From Saltatorellus ferox (GTDB lineage Bacteria > Planctomycetota > UBA1135 > GCA-002686595), in contig CP036434.1 in the NCBI GenBank assembly GCA_007751475.1, forward strand, positions 186,001-250,000: a stretch of DNA of 64,000 nt, given 5' to 3'. Shown one piece after another: positions 26,245 to 34,738 of this stretch (its first letter is position 1; each line of letters opens with the position of its first letter). A program made the position numbers and the translations under genes. The notes beneath the pieces are model-generated. The model worked only from the letters and a program-made list of their open reading frames with translations. It did no database searches and had not been told where the DNA came from.

Positions 26245-27659
26245 CAGAAGCGAAAGTAGATGAAGTCGTTGGATCCGTCGCCCGCAAAGAGCGTGATCGC
26301 GACAAGCGCCGCGGCCAGGAAGGCGCCGCGCAGGAATGCGCCGAGGCTCGACGCGGCCGCCGACGGAAGCCGCTCCACCAGGCCTTGAACGGCCATGGGA
26401 GAGGAGTAGAGAAGGACGAGAGCCAGGGTATAGGCGGCGGCCGAGCCGTCGACGCCGGACATCCCGACGGGCGAGTGCCGCAGCGCCCCGCCGAGCCAGG
26501 CGATGTCGCCGGTGCGGAAGAGTAGCCAGCCCAGGAGCGTCCAGACGAACATCACGCTGATCGAAATCGCGCGGCTGGGCCGCGAACGCGGCTCCCAGCG
26601 TCCGCCGAGCTTCAGCTGGTGGTAGGCGAAGACGAGCAGCGCGTGATAGACGCCCCAGAGGACGAAGTTCCAGGCGGCGCCGTGCCAGAGACCGGAGAGC
26701 CCGAGGGAAACCAGCAGCACGCCGAGGAACCCGAGCGGCGTCCTCACGCGCGAGCCGCCGAGGGGGATGTAGAGGTAGTCGCGGATCCAGCTGGAGAACG
26801 AGATATGCCAGCGTCGCCAGAAGTCAGAGGGCGAGACCGCGAGATAGGGCGAACGGAAGTTCCGAATGAGGTCGAACCCCAGGAGCTTCGCGATGCCGCG
26901 GGCGATGTCCGTGTAGGCGGAGAAGTCGGCGTAGATCTGGACCGCGAAGCCGAGCGTGCCGACGGCGAGGAGCGCAAGCGTCGGCGCCTGAAGCTCGAAG
27001 ATCTCGTCCACGTAGGTCCCGACGTTGTCGGCGACGACGAGCTTCTTGAGGTAGCCGCCCACGATGAGCTCCAGCGCGGGAAAGAGCGCGGCCCAGCTCC
27101 AGCGGCGCACCTGTTCGAGCTGGGGGAGGAAGCGTGAGGCGCGCTCGATCGGCCCCGCGACGAGCTGGGGGAAGAACGAGACGAAGACGGCGAAGTCGAA
27201 GAGGTTCCGCCGCGGCTGGAGCTGGCCCCGGTAGACGTCGATCGTGTAGCTGAGCGTCTGGAAGGTGTAGAACGAGATCCCGACCGGTAGCACGAGGAGC
27301 AGCTCGATCGGCTGGAGTTCCCAGCCGAACAGCCCGGCGGCGTCCGCGAAGCTCTTTGCAAAGAAGTCGTAGTACTTGAAGACGCCCAGCAGCCCCAGGT
27401 TGAAGGCGAGGCTGACGACGAGCCAGGCGTGCCGCGCGCGCGGGAACCGGCCCATGGCGAGGCCGCAGGCGTAGTCGACGACGGTCGAGCTGGCGATCAG
27501 CAGGCAGAACCACGGATGAACGAACCCGTAGAAGTAGTAGCTGCCGACCAGGAGCAGGGCGTTCTGGAGCTGGCGTGCGCGGGGGGCACGACTCAGGAGC
27601 CAGTAGAGCGTGAAGACGGCCGCGTAGAACGCGAGGAAGGCAGTGCTCGTGAAGACCAT
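26244..27659 (-). CDS. MBOAT family O-acyltransferase, AlgI type
   Basis: A 471-residue polytopic inner-membrane acyltransferase. It has the AlgI hallmark SPSDFWRRWHISFSSWIRDY followed by LYIPLGG, and the active-site histidine motif LSGLWHGAAWNFVLWG. About eleven membrane segments. AlgI-type MBOATs transfer acetyl or acyl groups across the inner membrane to a periplasmic SGNH partner, which is encoded next. Divergent from the 1169-residue repeat lipoprotein, with about 200 bases between them. Confidence 0.93.
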   Translation of the reverse strand: MVFTSTAFLAFYAAVFTLYWLLSRAPRARQLQNALLLVGSYYFYGFVHPWFCLLIASSTVVDYACGLAMGRFPRARHAWLVVSLAFNLGLLGVFKYYDFFAKSFADAAGLFGWELQPIELLLVLPVGISFYTFQTLSYTIDVYRGQLQPRRNLFDFAVFVSFFPQLVAGPIERASRFLPQLEQVRRWSWAALFPALELIVGGYLKKLVVADNVGTYVDEIFELQAPTLALLAVGTLGFAVQIYADFSAYTDIARGIAKLLGFDLIRNFRSPYLAVSPSDFWRRWHISFSSWIRDYLYIPLGGSRVRTPLGFLGVLLVSLGLSGLWHGAAWNFVLWGVYHALLVFAYHQLKLGGRWEPRSRPSRAISISVMFVWTLLGWLLFRTGDIAWLGGALRHSPVGMSGVDGSAAAYTLALVLLYSSPMAVQGLVERLPSAAASSLGAFLRGAFLAAALVAITLFAGDGSNDFIYFRF

Positions 27660-27860
27660 GGCGACCGGGAAAGGGCGGGGAGGCTATCAGAACGTCGGGG
27701 GACTCGCGCAGGGTCGTTCCCGGGCCCGTTTCGATCGCATGGCCGCCGCTTCAGGTCCATGACTTCCGAAATGTCGCGGCCGGAAGGAGCCAGCCTGTCG
27801 CGGGAAAGGATTTCCGCCTCGGGTCTCAATCTAATTCTTCGGGCGCTCGATAGGTCCGCC

Positions 27861-30800
27861 ATGACCACTCCCGGCATGTTCAACAGCCCTCGCGGGCCCA
27901 TCGGTCTTGTCCTCAGCGGCTGCGCACTCACGGGGATCATCCTCATGGGTGTGCCCTGCGGCTCCAAGAGTTCCCCTTCTCCTTCCGATCCATCGGCGCC
28001 CGCTCTCACCGTTACCGGGTCGTTCGTGCCCTCGAACGCGCGCGTGGACGACTCGATCAGCGCCGCGGAGGCCACGACTCTGGTGCTGGACGGCATCGAG
28101 GGCACCTTCGTGTTCGTCGGCGGCCAGCAGTGGCTCGACTACGAGGACGGAACGGCCCGGCTCATCGCCGAGCTCGCCGACGCGGGTGACCGCAACCGTC
28201 GCTTCGAGCTGAACCTCCAGGCAGGCATCCGCAGGTTCCCCGCCGACCTCGGCGGCGCCGAGTTCCGCTATGCCCTCGAGCCCGTGGCCTACAAGGCCCA
28301 GGGCGGCATGATCGACCCGGACCGCTGGATCGGCTTCGGCCGATTCGCGGGATCTCTCACGGGTCTCAGTGACCTGTCCGGCACGAACCTCACGCTCGAA
28401 CTCGAGCCCGATACGGTCCTCCAGGTCGGCGAGGGCGCCAACGGCGTCAACGCCTACTACGGCGCTTCGGCGAGCCTTCTCTGGCACCGCGCGAGCGGCA
28501 CGGACGTTCCCGCTGGCGGCGCCGCTTCGATCTCCTTCACGCTCCAGGCCGACACCGTGGCGCGTGCTTCCGCGGCTCGGTCGGAGGAGCCGTTCCACGG
28601 CAGCGGCCACACGCACGCGGTGACCCTCCCGGGCATCTCCCAGCGCATGGTCTTCACCGCGGGTGGCCGCTTGACCGAGCGCCCGGACGGGACGGCGCGC
28701 CTCGCCGGCGTCCTCGTGGAATCCGGCAACCCAGCGCGGTCGTTCCACATGGATCTCCATCTCACGGGTCGCGTGACGTCGAGCGACGCCGCCTTCCCGC
28801 CCGCGGGAAGCCCGAAGCTCGAGCTGAACACCAGCTCGTACGTGGACCATGGCGGACCGATCGTCCCCGCCACCTGGCACTACTACGAGGGCTTCGAGGG
28901 CACGCTCGTGGGCCTCGGCGACTTCAGCGGTGCACAGGTCAGCGTCTCTCGTCGCGGCCCCGCGTTCCAGATCGGCTTCGGCGCGAGCGGCAAGAACGGG
29001 CGCTTCGGCGGCGCGGGCTGGCTCGATACCGTCGTCAACGCCCAGCCGACCACCGGCGTGACGCTTCCGGGTACGACCGGCGGCGACATCAACATCGACC
29101 TCGACGAGTCGGGCACGAGCTCCTGCGCGATGCCGGCTCTGAAGGGCGACGCAGCGCGCTACAGCGGCGGCCACGCGATCTGGATTCCGGGCCTCGCCAC
29201 GGACCTCGTCTTCCAGCCCGGCGCCAGCTTCGTCGAGCGCGCCGACGGCAGCGCTCGACTGGAGGGCATCGCCTTCTCGCGCACCGATCCGACCATGCAG
29301 TTCCAGGTCGGCGTCGACCTCGCCGACCGGATCGACCCGCAGGCCCCGGGCTACCCGCCGACGGGCAGCCCGAAGCTCGAGCTGAAGTCCGGCGCCTACG
29401 CGGAAAACGGCGGCCTCGTCGATCCGAACGGCTGGCACTACTACGGCAACACGCTCGGTGAGCTCCAGGGCCTCGGGCGCCTTCGCGGCGCGAGCATTCG
29501 CATCGAGCGGCGCGGGCCGGCCTTCCAGGTGGGCATCGGCGCGAGCGGCAAGAACGAGCGCTACGGCGCGTGCGGCTGGCTCGACGTGAGCGTCGTGCAC
29601 CAGCCCGATTCCGGACCGAATCTGCCCGCGGGCTTCACCCACGGCGACATCAACATCGACCTCGAAGACGACTGCGTGACCTGTGCATCGGCGGCTCGCT
29701 ACGACGGTGCGGTGGCCAAGTACCAGGGTGGACACGCTTTCTACCTGCCGGGCATCAGCCACGACTTCATGTTTGAGCCGGGCGCTGCCTTCGCGGAGTC
29801 CTCGGACGGAACGGCGCAGATTCGCGGCACGCTCTTCAGCCCGACGCGTCCCGGCTGGCGCTTCCAGGCGCTCGTCGAGCTGTCCGGTCGCATCGATCCG
29901 GGTCAGGCGGGCTACCCGCCCGCGGGTTCGCCGAAGAAGGAGCTCACGCCGGTGAGCTTCACCGAGCAGGGCGGCCCGGTCGACACGCGCGGCTGGCGCT
30001 ACTACGAGACTTTCGGCGGTGACCTCATCGGCCTGGACGCTCTCGCAGGAGCGAAGGTTCACGTGGCTCGCATGGGCCCGGCGTTCCAGGTGGGCGACGG
30101 CGCGGACGGCAAGAACCTGGGCTTCGGCGCGGCCGGCTGGCTGGAGGTCACGCTGATCGATCAGCCGACCACCGGGATCTCACTCCCCGCGTCCTTGCCC
30201 CACGGTGATATCAACCTCGACCTCAACGAGAACTGCTCCACGTGCGCCACGACGGCGCTGCGTGACTCGGCGATCTCGACCTTGCCGGGCTCCGCGGCCT
30301 TCTGGATCGGCGGCGTCGGTTCCCAGTGGTTCGACTTCGAGAGCCCGGCCGCCTACTACGAGCGGCCCGACGGTTCGGCCACGCTCTCGGGCGTCCTGTA
30401 CGACATCGCGGGCGGGGACTGTCGCTTCGCGGTCGAGCTGGAGTTCAGCAGCATGGCGTCTCCCATGGACGGCGACGACCTTCCCTCGGAGAGTCCGAAG
30501 CGCGACCTCATGGCCGCGCAGTACGCCGACCAGGGTGGACCGATCGACTTCATGCGCTGGCGCTACTACCAGCATACGAGCGGAGAATTCATCGGGCTCG
30601 GCCAGCACGACGGAGCGCGCATTCGTCTCGGCCGCATGGGGCCGTCCTTCCAGGTCGGTTTCGGGGCGAGCGGCGCGAACGAGCGCTGGGGTGCCTCCGG
30701 CTGGCTGACGACGGAGATCCTGAGCCAGCCGAGCACCGGACCGGCGCTCCAGATCTCGGGGGCGGACTTCAACGTGGACCTCGGCGATGGCTGCGGCGTC

Positions 30801-31370
30801 TGCGTGACCGAAGCCATGCTCGATTCGGAGGCCACGACGACCTCGGGCGACCACGGCTTCTACTTCCCGGGCATCGGCACGGACTTCGTCTTCGAGGGCC
30901 CAGCGCCCTTCGTCGAGAACCCGGACGGAACCGCGCGCTTGACCGGCGAAATCTACCGACCGAACGAGCCGCACAAGCGCTTCCGTGTCGAGGTGGATTT
31001 CAGTGGCCGCGTCGACCCTGGCATGGCGAACCACCCGCCCACGGACAGTCCGAAGCTGGAGCTCAAGACTCCGTACTACATCTCGTCCGGTGGCATGATC
31101 GACCCCTCGACGTGGCGCTATTACGAGACCTTCAGCGGCCGCGCGTACGGACTCGATGCGTTCGCGGGCGCCGAGCTCTACTACGAGCGCATGGGCCCGT
31201 CCTTCCAGGTCGGACCCGGCGCGAGCGGCAAGAACGTCGACTACGGCGCATCGGGCTGGATGGACGTCCAGATCGTGCAGCAGCCCACGAACGGCCCCCA
31301 GCTGGTGATCCCCCCCGGATTCCACGGCGACATCAACGTGAACTTCACGTCCGACTGCGGCGAGGAGTGA
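27861..31370 (+). CDS. 1169-residue lipoprotein of six large tandem repeats
   Basis: A probable surface lipoprotein. The hydrophobic signal ends in LMGVPC (lipobox), followed by a Ser/Pro linker. The rest consists of six repeats of about 187 residues starting near residues 77, 247, 435, 622, 808 and 994. Each contains an H-x-x-x-x-P-G-[IL] opening, F.P..F.E..DG.A.L.G in the first third, a middle WxYYxx...GL segment, GPAFQVGxGASGKN, a GW[LM]DV strand and a GDINIDL end followed by a C-x-x-C pair in most copies. Repeat 1 is the most divergent. I recognise the repeat type from secreted bacterial proteins but no function is known. Start at 27861 is favoured because it fits the signal; 27759 is possible. 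Confidence 0.8.
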   Translation: MTTPGMFNSPRGPIGLVLSGCALTGIILMGVPCGSKSSPSPSDPSAPALTVTGSFVPSNARVDDSISAAEATTLVLDGIEGTFVFVGGQQWLDYEDGTARLIAELADAGDRNRRFELNLQAGIRRFPADLGGAEFRYALEPVAYKAQGGMIDPDRWIGFGRFAGSLTGLSDLSGTNLTLELEPDTVLQVGEGANGVNAYYGASASLLWHRASGTDVPAGGAASISFTLQADTVARASAARSEEPFHGSGHTHAVTLPGISQRMVFTAGGRLTERPDGTARLAGVLVESGNPARSFHMDLHLTGRVTSSDAAFPPAGSPKLELNTSSYVDHGGPIVPATWHYYEGFEGTLVGLGDFSGAQVSVSRRGPAFQIGFGASGKNGRFGGAGWLDTVVNAQPTTGVTLPGTTGGDINIDLDESGTSSCAMPALKGDAARYSGGHAIWIPGLATDLVFQPGASFVERADGSARLEGIAFSRTDPTMQFQVGVDLADRIDPQAPGYPPTGSPKLELKSGAYAENGGLVDPNGWHYYGNTLGELQGLGRLRGASIRIERRGPAFQVGIGASGKNERYGACGWLDVSVVHQPDSGPNLPAGFTHGDINIDLEDDCVTCASAARYDGAVAKYQGGHAFYLPGISHDFMFEPGAAFAESSDGTAQIRGTLFSPTRPGWRFQALVELSGRIDPGQAGYPPAGSPKKELTPVSFTEQGGPVDTRGWRYYETFGGDLIGLDALAGAKVHVARMGPAFQVGDGADGKNLGFGAAGWLEVTLIDQPTTGISLPASLPHGDINLDLNENCSTCATTALRDSAISTLPGSAAFWIGGVGSQWFDFESPAAYYERPDGSATLSGVLYDIAGGDCRFAVELEFSSMASPMDGDDLPSESPKRDLMAAQYADQGGPIDFMRWRYYQHTSGEFIGLGQHDGARIRLGRMGPSFQVGFGASGANERWGASGWLTTEILSQPSTGPALQISGADFNVDLGDGCGVCVTEAMLDSEATTTSGDHGFYFPGIGTDFVFEGPAPFVENPDGTARLTGEIYRPNEPHKRFRVEVDFSGRVDPGMANHPPTDSPKLELKTPYYISSGGMIDPSTWRYYETFSGRAYGLDAFAGAELYYERMGPSFQVGPGASGKNVDYGASGWMDVQIVQQPTNGPQLVIPPGFHGDINVNFTSDCGEE
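28093..31358 (+). repeat. six ~560-bp coding repeats
   Basis: Repeat openings at about 28093, 28603, 29165, 29726, 30285 and 30842, giving a period near 560 bases for repeats 2-6 and about 510 for the first. DNA-level similarity is strongest around the GPAFQVG / GASGKN segment. The copies have diverged at amino-acid level, so this is an old domain expansion rather than a recent duplication. Confidence 0.85.
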
Positions 31371-31393
31371 AGCCGTGCTTGCCATGGGGCTGG

Positions 31394-31424
31394 TCCAGCG
31401 GCGAGTGAGAATCTCGCCGCTGGA
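31394..31424. terminator. bidirectional terminator hairpin
   Basis: Perfect 12-bp arms TCCAGCGGCGAG (31394-31405) and CTCGCCGCTGGA (31413-31424) around a 7-base loop, between the convergent repeat lipoprotein and proline dehydrogenase genes, 24 bases after the former's stop. No strong T tract on either side. Confidence 0.75.
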
Positions 31425-31450
31425 TCACTGGCCTTGCCTTGCTGCCAGGC

Positions 31451-32692
31451 TCATGATCGACGCCGGCGGCGTAGCTCGTCCTTGATGAGCTTCAGCTCGC
31501 GGCCCATTTCCCCGGTGACCGAGGTATTCTCCTGGGCACGCCGGACGAGGTACGGGAGCACCTCGGAGACCGGGCCATAGACCATGTACTTGGACGCGTT
31601 GTAACCAGCGGCAGCCAGGTTGAACGTCAGGTTGTCGCTCATCCCGAGGAGCTGCGCGCAGCGCGCGTGCGGGTGGTTCCGCGGGATGCCGCGCTCGTCC
31701 AGAAGAACGGTGAGGCGACGGACGCTCTCCTCGTTGTGGGTGCCTGCGAGGGAGCAGATCTCCTCGATGTGATCGACGCAGTATTCGACGGCGGCGTTGT
31801 AGTCGTCGTGGGTTGCCTGGAGGCTCGGCTGGATGGGGGTGGGGTAGCCGCGCTCCTTCGCCCGTGCCGCCTCCTTCTCCATGTAAGCGCCCCGCACGAG
31901 CTTGCAGCCGAGCCGGTAGCCGTGCTCCCGGGCTCGTTCGTGGCTCGACTTCAGGAACGCGAGCCGGTCGTGCCGGTACAGCTGGAACGTGTTCAGGACG
32001 ACGACGCGCTCCCGGTTGTAGCGCCTCATCATCTCGTCGGCGAGCTGGTCGATCGTCCCCTGGAACCAGGTCTCCTCCGCATCGATGTAGATCTCGATAC
32101 CGCTGTCCGAGGCGGCGCGACAGACCTGGTCGAGGCGTTCGATGACGCGCTGGAATTCGGGGTCCTGGTCCGCCGTGAAGTCGATCGTCCGTTCGTTGGA
32201 TCGTTCGAGCAGCTCGTTCGGCGCGAGGCCCGTCACCTTGACCACGACCGAGTCGACCGCCTCGGTCGATCCACTGAGCTTCGCAGCCTTCAGGATCTCG
32301 TCGCGGAAGCGATCGAAGTCCGCCTCCGAGGACTTCGCTTCGGCTCCGTAGTCCATGATGCTCGTGACCCCGCGCTCGAAGAGGCGCTCGATCGTAGGGA
32401 GCGCGTTCTGCAGGCTCGTGCCGCCCACGAACTGGCGATAGATGGTGTTGCGTACGCCCCACTCGGCCAACGGGAGACGCCAGCGAACAGCCCACGTCCC
32501 AAGCCTCGAGAGATTGTCGCTGAGCCAGCTTCGGCCCATGAGTCCAAATAGCCGTCCGGCAAACTTCAGCTCCCCGTCGGAAAGGTGGCTGAAGGTCTTC
32601 TCGGTGTCGCCGAAGTCCGGAAGCGGGACCGCGGGGGTGGGCCCCAGAACGGGCGATGGGGAGGGACCTTCGACAGGGGTGGCTTGGTTCAT
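31451..32692 (-). CDS. proline dehydrogenase
   Basis: A 413-residue FAD-dependent proline dehydrogenase that oxidizes L-proline to pyrroline-5-carboxylate. The (alpha/beta)8 barrel shows TSIMDYGAEAK, IYIDAEETWFQ, TFQLYRHD, GCKLVRGAYMEKEAARA (flavin/substrate lysine-arginine region), THNEESV, and a C-terminal GYNASKYMVYGP close to the RxxR-like substrate pocket. It is the monofunctional form related to eukaryotic and Bacteroidetes ProDH; no P5C dehydrogenase gene is nearby. I favour the ATG at 32692; a GTG at 32755 would add a Pro-rich 21-residue extension. Confidence 0.9.
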   Translation of the reverse strand: MNQATPVEGPSPSPVLGPTPAVPLPDFGDTEKTFSHLSDGELKFAGRLFGLMGRSWLSDNLSRLGTWAVRWRLPLAEWGVRNTIYRQFVGGTSLQNALPTIERLFERGVTSIMDYGAEAKSSEADFDRFRDEILKAAKLSGSTEAVDSVVVKVTGLAPNELLERSNERTIDFTADQDPEFQRVIERLDQVCRAASDSGIEIYIDAEETWFQGTIDQLADEMMRRYNRERVVVLNTFQLYRHDRLAFLKSSHERAREHGYRLGCKLVRGAYMEKEAARAKERGYPTPIQPSLQATHDDYNAAVEYCVDHIEEICSLAGTHNEESVRRLTVLLDERGIPRNHPHARCAQLLGMSDNLTFNLAAAGYNASKYMVYGPVSEVLPYLVRRAQENTSVTGEMGRELKLIKDELRRRRRS

Positions 32693-32837
32693 GGGCGCTT
32701 GGGGCGGCGGTTCGTTCGCCGGGTCGTTCCCTGCAATCTTAGCCCACCGAGACACATTCCCACGCTTTTGCCGTGGGCGCGGGCGAGTCTCTTCCCTGAA
32801 ACTCGAGGCCCCATCCCATCACCACCCCAAGACTCGT

Positions 32838-33524
32838 ATGTCCAGACCCATCGTCCGCCTCGCCCTTCCCGCTGTCGTCGTCCTCCTCGCGGCAGGCTGC
32901 CGCGGCACCGAATCGTCCCGCGTCCTGGAGACGCAGACCGTCGAGAGCTACGGAACCAGCTACAGCGGCCCCCGCGCGGCCCTCTCGGTCGGCAAGTTCA
33001 ACAACGCCTCCCCGTACATGCGGGGGATCTTCAGCGACGGCCAGGACCGGCTCGGGAACCAGGCCCGCACGATCCTGAAGACCCATCTCAGCCAGACGAA
33101 CCGGTTCGACCTCCTGGATCGCGAGAACCTGGAGGCGATGAACCAGGAGGCGGGCTTCAGCGGCCAGGAGCTCCAGATTGCTGGCGCCAACCTTCTGGTG
33201 ACGGGCCAGGTGACCGAGTTCGGCCGCAAATCGGTGGGCGACAAGCAGCTCTTCGGCGTCCTCGGACGCGGAAAGACACAGACCGCCTACAGCAAGGTCT
33301 CGCTCAATGTCGTGGACGCGCGCACTTCGCGCATCGTGCACTCGGTTCAGGGCGCGGGCGAGTACGCCTTGTCGGATCGCGAGGTCCTCGGCTTCGGCTC
33401 CGACGCTGGCTACGATTCGACGCTCAACGGGAAGGTCCTCAACCTCGCCGTCACGGACGCCGTCAACAAGCTGGTGCGCTCGATCGAGATGGGCGAGTGG
33501 GATCCCTCGGAGTCGATGCGATGA
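32838..33524 (+). CDS. CsgG-family lipoprotein
   Basis: A 228-residue lipoprotein with signal LALPAVVVLLAAGC (lipobox AAGC). The mature part is the CsgG/curli-secretion-channel fold: RAALSVGKFNN at the start, ILKTHLSQTNRFDLLDRENLEAM, GANLLVTGQVTEFG, and YSKVSLNVVDARTSRIVHS. Members form outer-membrane or periplasmic rings in curli export and related systems. First gene of a tight three-gene operon with DUF4810 and DUF799 lipoproteins, overlapping the next gene by ATGA. The same trio occurs in Neisseria around the GNA1162 locus. Role here is unknown. Confidence 0.88.
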   Translation: MSRPIVRLALPAVVVLLAAGCRGTESSRVLETQTVESYGTSYSGPRAALSVGKFNNASPYMRGIFSDGQDRLGNQARTILKTHLSQTNRFDLLDRENLEAMNQEAGFSGQELQIAGANLLVTGQVTEFGRKSVGDKQLFGVLGRGKTQTAYSKVSLNVVDARTSRIVHSVQGAGEYALSDREVLGFGSDAGYDSTLNGKVLNLAVTDAVNKLVRSIEMGEWDPSESMR

Positions 33525-33874
33525 GACGCACCTTCGTCGTCGCCGCAGCGGTCTGTGCGCTGACGGCCTGTCAGCAGCGCGGGCGCAGCCTCTACGCCTG
33601 GGGCAGCTACGAGGACTCCGTGTGGAGCCTGACGCATGCGGAGGGAGCAGCGGACGTGGATGCCCAGATCGACTCGCTGACCCAGACGGTGGAACGTGCG
33701 CGTCAGGAAGGCAGAGCGATCCCTCCGGGGATGCATGCCCATCTGGGGCTGCTCTACTCGATGCGCGGCGAGCTCGATACGGCTCGTGCTGCCTTCGAGT
33801 CCGAGCGTGAACTCTATCCCGAGAGCACGACGTTCATCGACGGGCTGATCGAGCGAATGGGGGCACGCCCATGA
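33521..33874 (+). CDS. DUF4810 lipoprotein
   Basis: A 117-residue lipoprotein: signal with lipobox LTAC (residues 14-17), then the DUF4810 signature LYAWGSYEDSVW (residues 24-35), followed by helical repeats (MHAHLGLLYSMRGELDTARA, a TPR-like helix pair, then AFESERELYPES). Always found next to CsgG and DUF799 lipoproteins, with which it overlaps at both ends by ATGA (33521-33524 and 33871-33874), so the three products are expected in equal amounts and probably form one complex. Confidence 0.88.
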   Translation: MRRTFVVAAAVCALTACQQRGRSLYAWGSYEDSVWSLTHAEGAADVDAQIDSLTQTVERARQEGRAIPPGMHAHLGLLYSMRGELDTARAAFESERELYPESTTFIDGLIERMGARP

Positions 33875-34584
33875 CGTGCCCGGCCATGGGCCAGGGTCGG
33901 CGCCCCTTCCTCGCTCTGCTGAGCCTCGTGGGCCTTCTCCTGGGTTCTTCCTGCCAATCGAACACCATTCCGGTGACCGAGGCGTTCCTCTCGGCGCAGC
34001 CGCGTTCGATCCTGGTTCTACCGCCGCTGGACGAGACGGTCGAAACAGCCGCCACCTACGGCACGCTGGCATCGGTCACGAGGCCGCTGGCCGAGGCAGG
34101 CTACTACGTGTTTCCCGTGGCCCTGGTCGACGCGGTGATGCGACAGAACGGATTGCCCACGCCGTTCGAGATGCATTCGGTCCCGGTCTCGAAGCTCATC
34201 GAGATCTTCGATCCAGACGCGATCCTGTACCTCAAGGTGACGGACTGGGGAACGAGCTATCAGATCATTCAGTCCAGCACCCGAATCGGTATCAGCGGCG
34301 AGCTCGTGGATGCTCGAACGGGCGTCAGCCTCTGGTCGGGCAGCACGGTGCAGGTACAGAACTCGAATTCGGGCGGAGGCGGGATCGTGGGGATGCTCGC
34401 GGGCGCTCTCGCGAATCAGATCGCCACGTCGGTGTCCGATCCGAGCCGTGGGATCGCGGCCCGGGCGAACTGGGAGCTCCTCGGGAACCGGCAGAGTGGC
34501 TGGCTTCTCGGACCCTATCACCCAAGGGTTGAGGAGGACATCCAGGACCTCGAGGCGCGCTATCAAGCGCAGGTCTCGCCTTAG
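33871..34584 (+). CDS. DUF799 (GNA1162-family) lipoprotein
   Basis: A 237-residue lipoprotein; signal LLSLVGLLLGSSC (lipobox GSSC). The mature domain starts with the NTIPVTEAFLSAQPRSILVL strand typical of DUF799, then LPTPFEMHSVP, DAILYLKVTDWGTSYQII and SGELVDARTGVSLWSGS, an alpha/beta fold related to the TolB N-terminal domain. A Gly-rich GGGGIVGMLAGALANQI segment lies near residue 170. Neisserial GNA1162 is a surface-exposed antigen; function otherwise unknown. Third gene of the CsgG operon, followed by a terminator. Confidence 0.88.
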   Translation: MTCPAMGQGRRPFLALLSLVGLLLGSSCQSNTIPVTEAFLSAQPRSILVLPPLDETVETAATYGTLASVTRPLAEAGYYVFPVALVDAVMRQNGLPTPFEMHSVPVSKLIEIFDPDAILYLKVTDWGTSYQIIQSSTRIGISGELVDARTGVSLWSGSTVQVQNSNSGGGGIVGMLAGALANQIATSVSDPSRGIAARANWELLGNRQSGWLLGPYHPRVEEDIQDLEARYQAQVSP

Positions 34585-34631
34585 CGCACCGGGAATTCCC
34601 GTCGATCTTTAGGCAGCACTCACTCGATTGT

Positions 34632-34665
34632 GCGACCGTCTCGGACCGAGGTCCGCGACGGTCGC
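34632..34665 (+). terminator. terminator after the CsgG/DUF4810/DUF799 operon
   Basis: Arms GCGACCGTCTCGGAC (34632-34646) and GTCCGCGACGGTCGC (34651-34665) pair with one mismatch around a CGAG loop. A TTTT run follows six bases later. It lies 47 bases after the DUF799 stop and 73 bases before the RimK-like start. Confidence 0.8.
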
Positions 34666-34738
34666 GCTCATTTTCGAGAGCCTCTCGATCGCGATCCCCC
34701 GAGACCTCCCATTCGATCCCCCCAGAACCACCGCCCCC

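Noticed and set aside
27831..30062. A minus-strand open frame of 743 codons
   Set aside because: Antisense to the six-repeat lipoprotein; its own periodicity simply mirrors the repeats of the sense gene.
32838..34584. A curli biogenesis operon
   Set aside because: CsgG-family protein is present but CsgA, B, E and F are not; DUF4810 and DUF799 partners define a different system.
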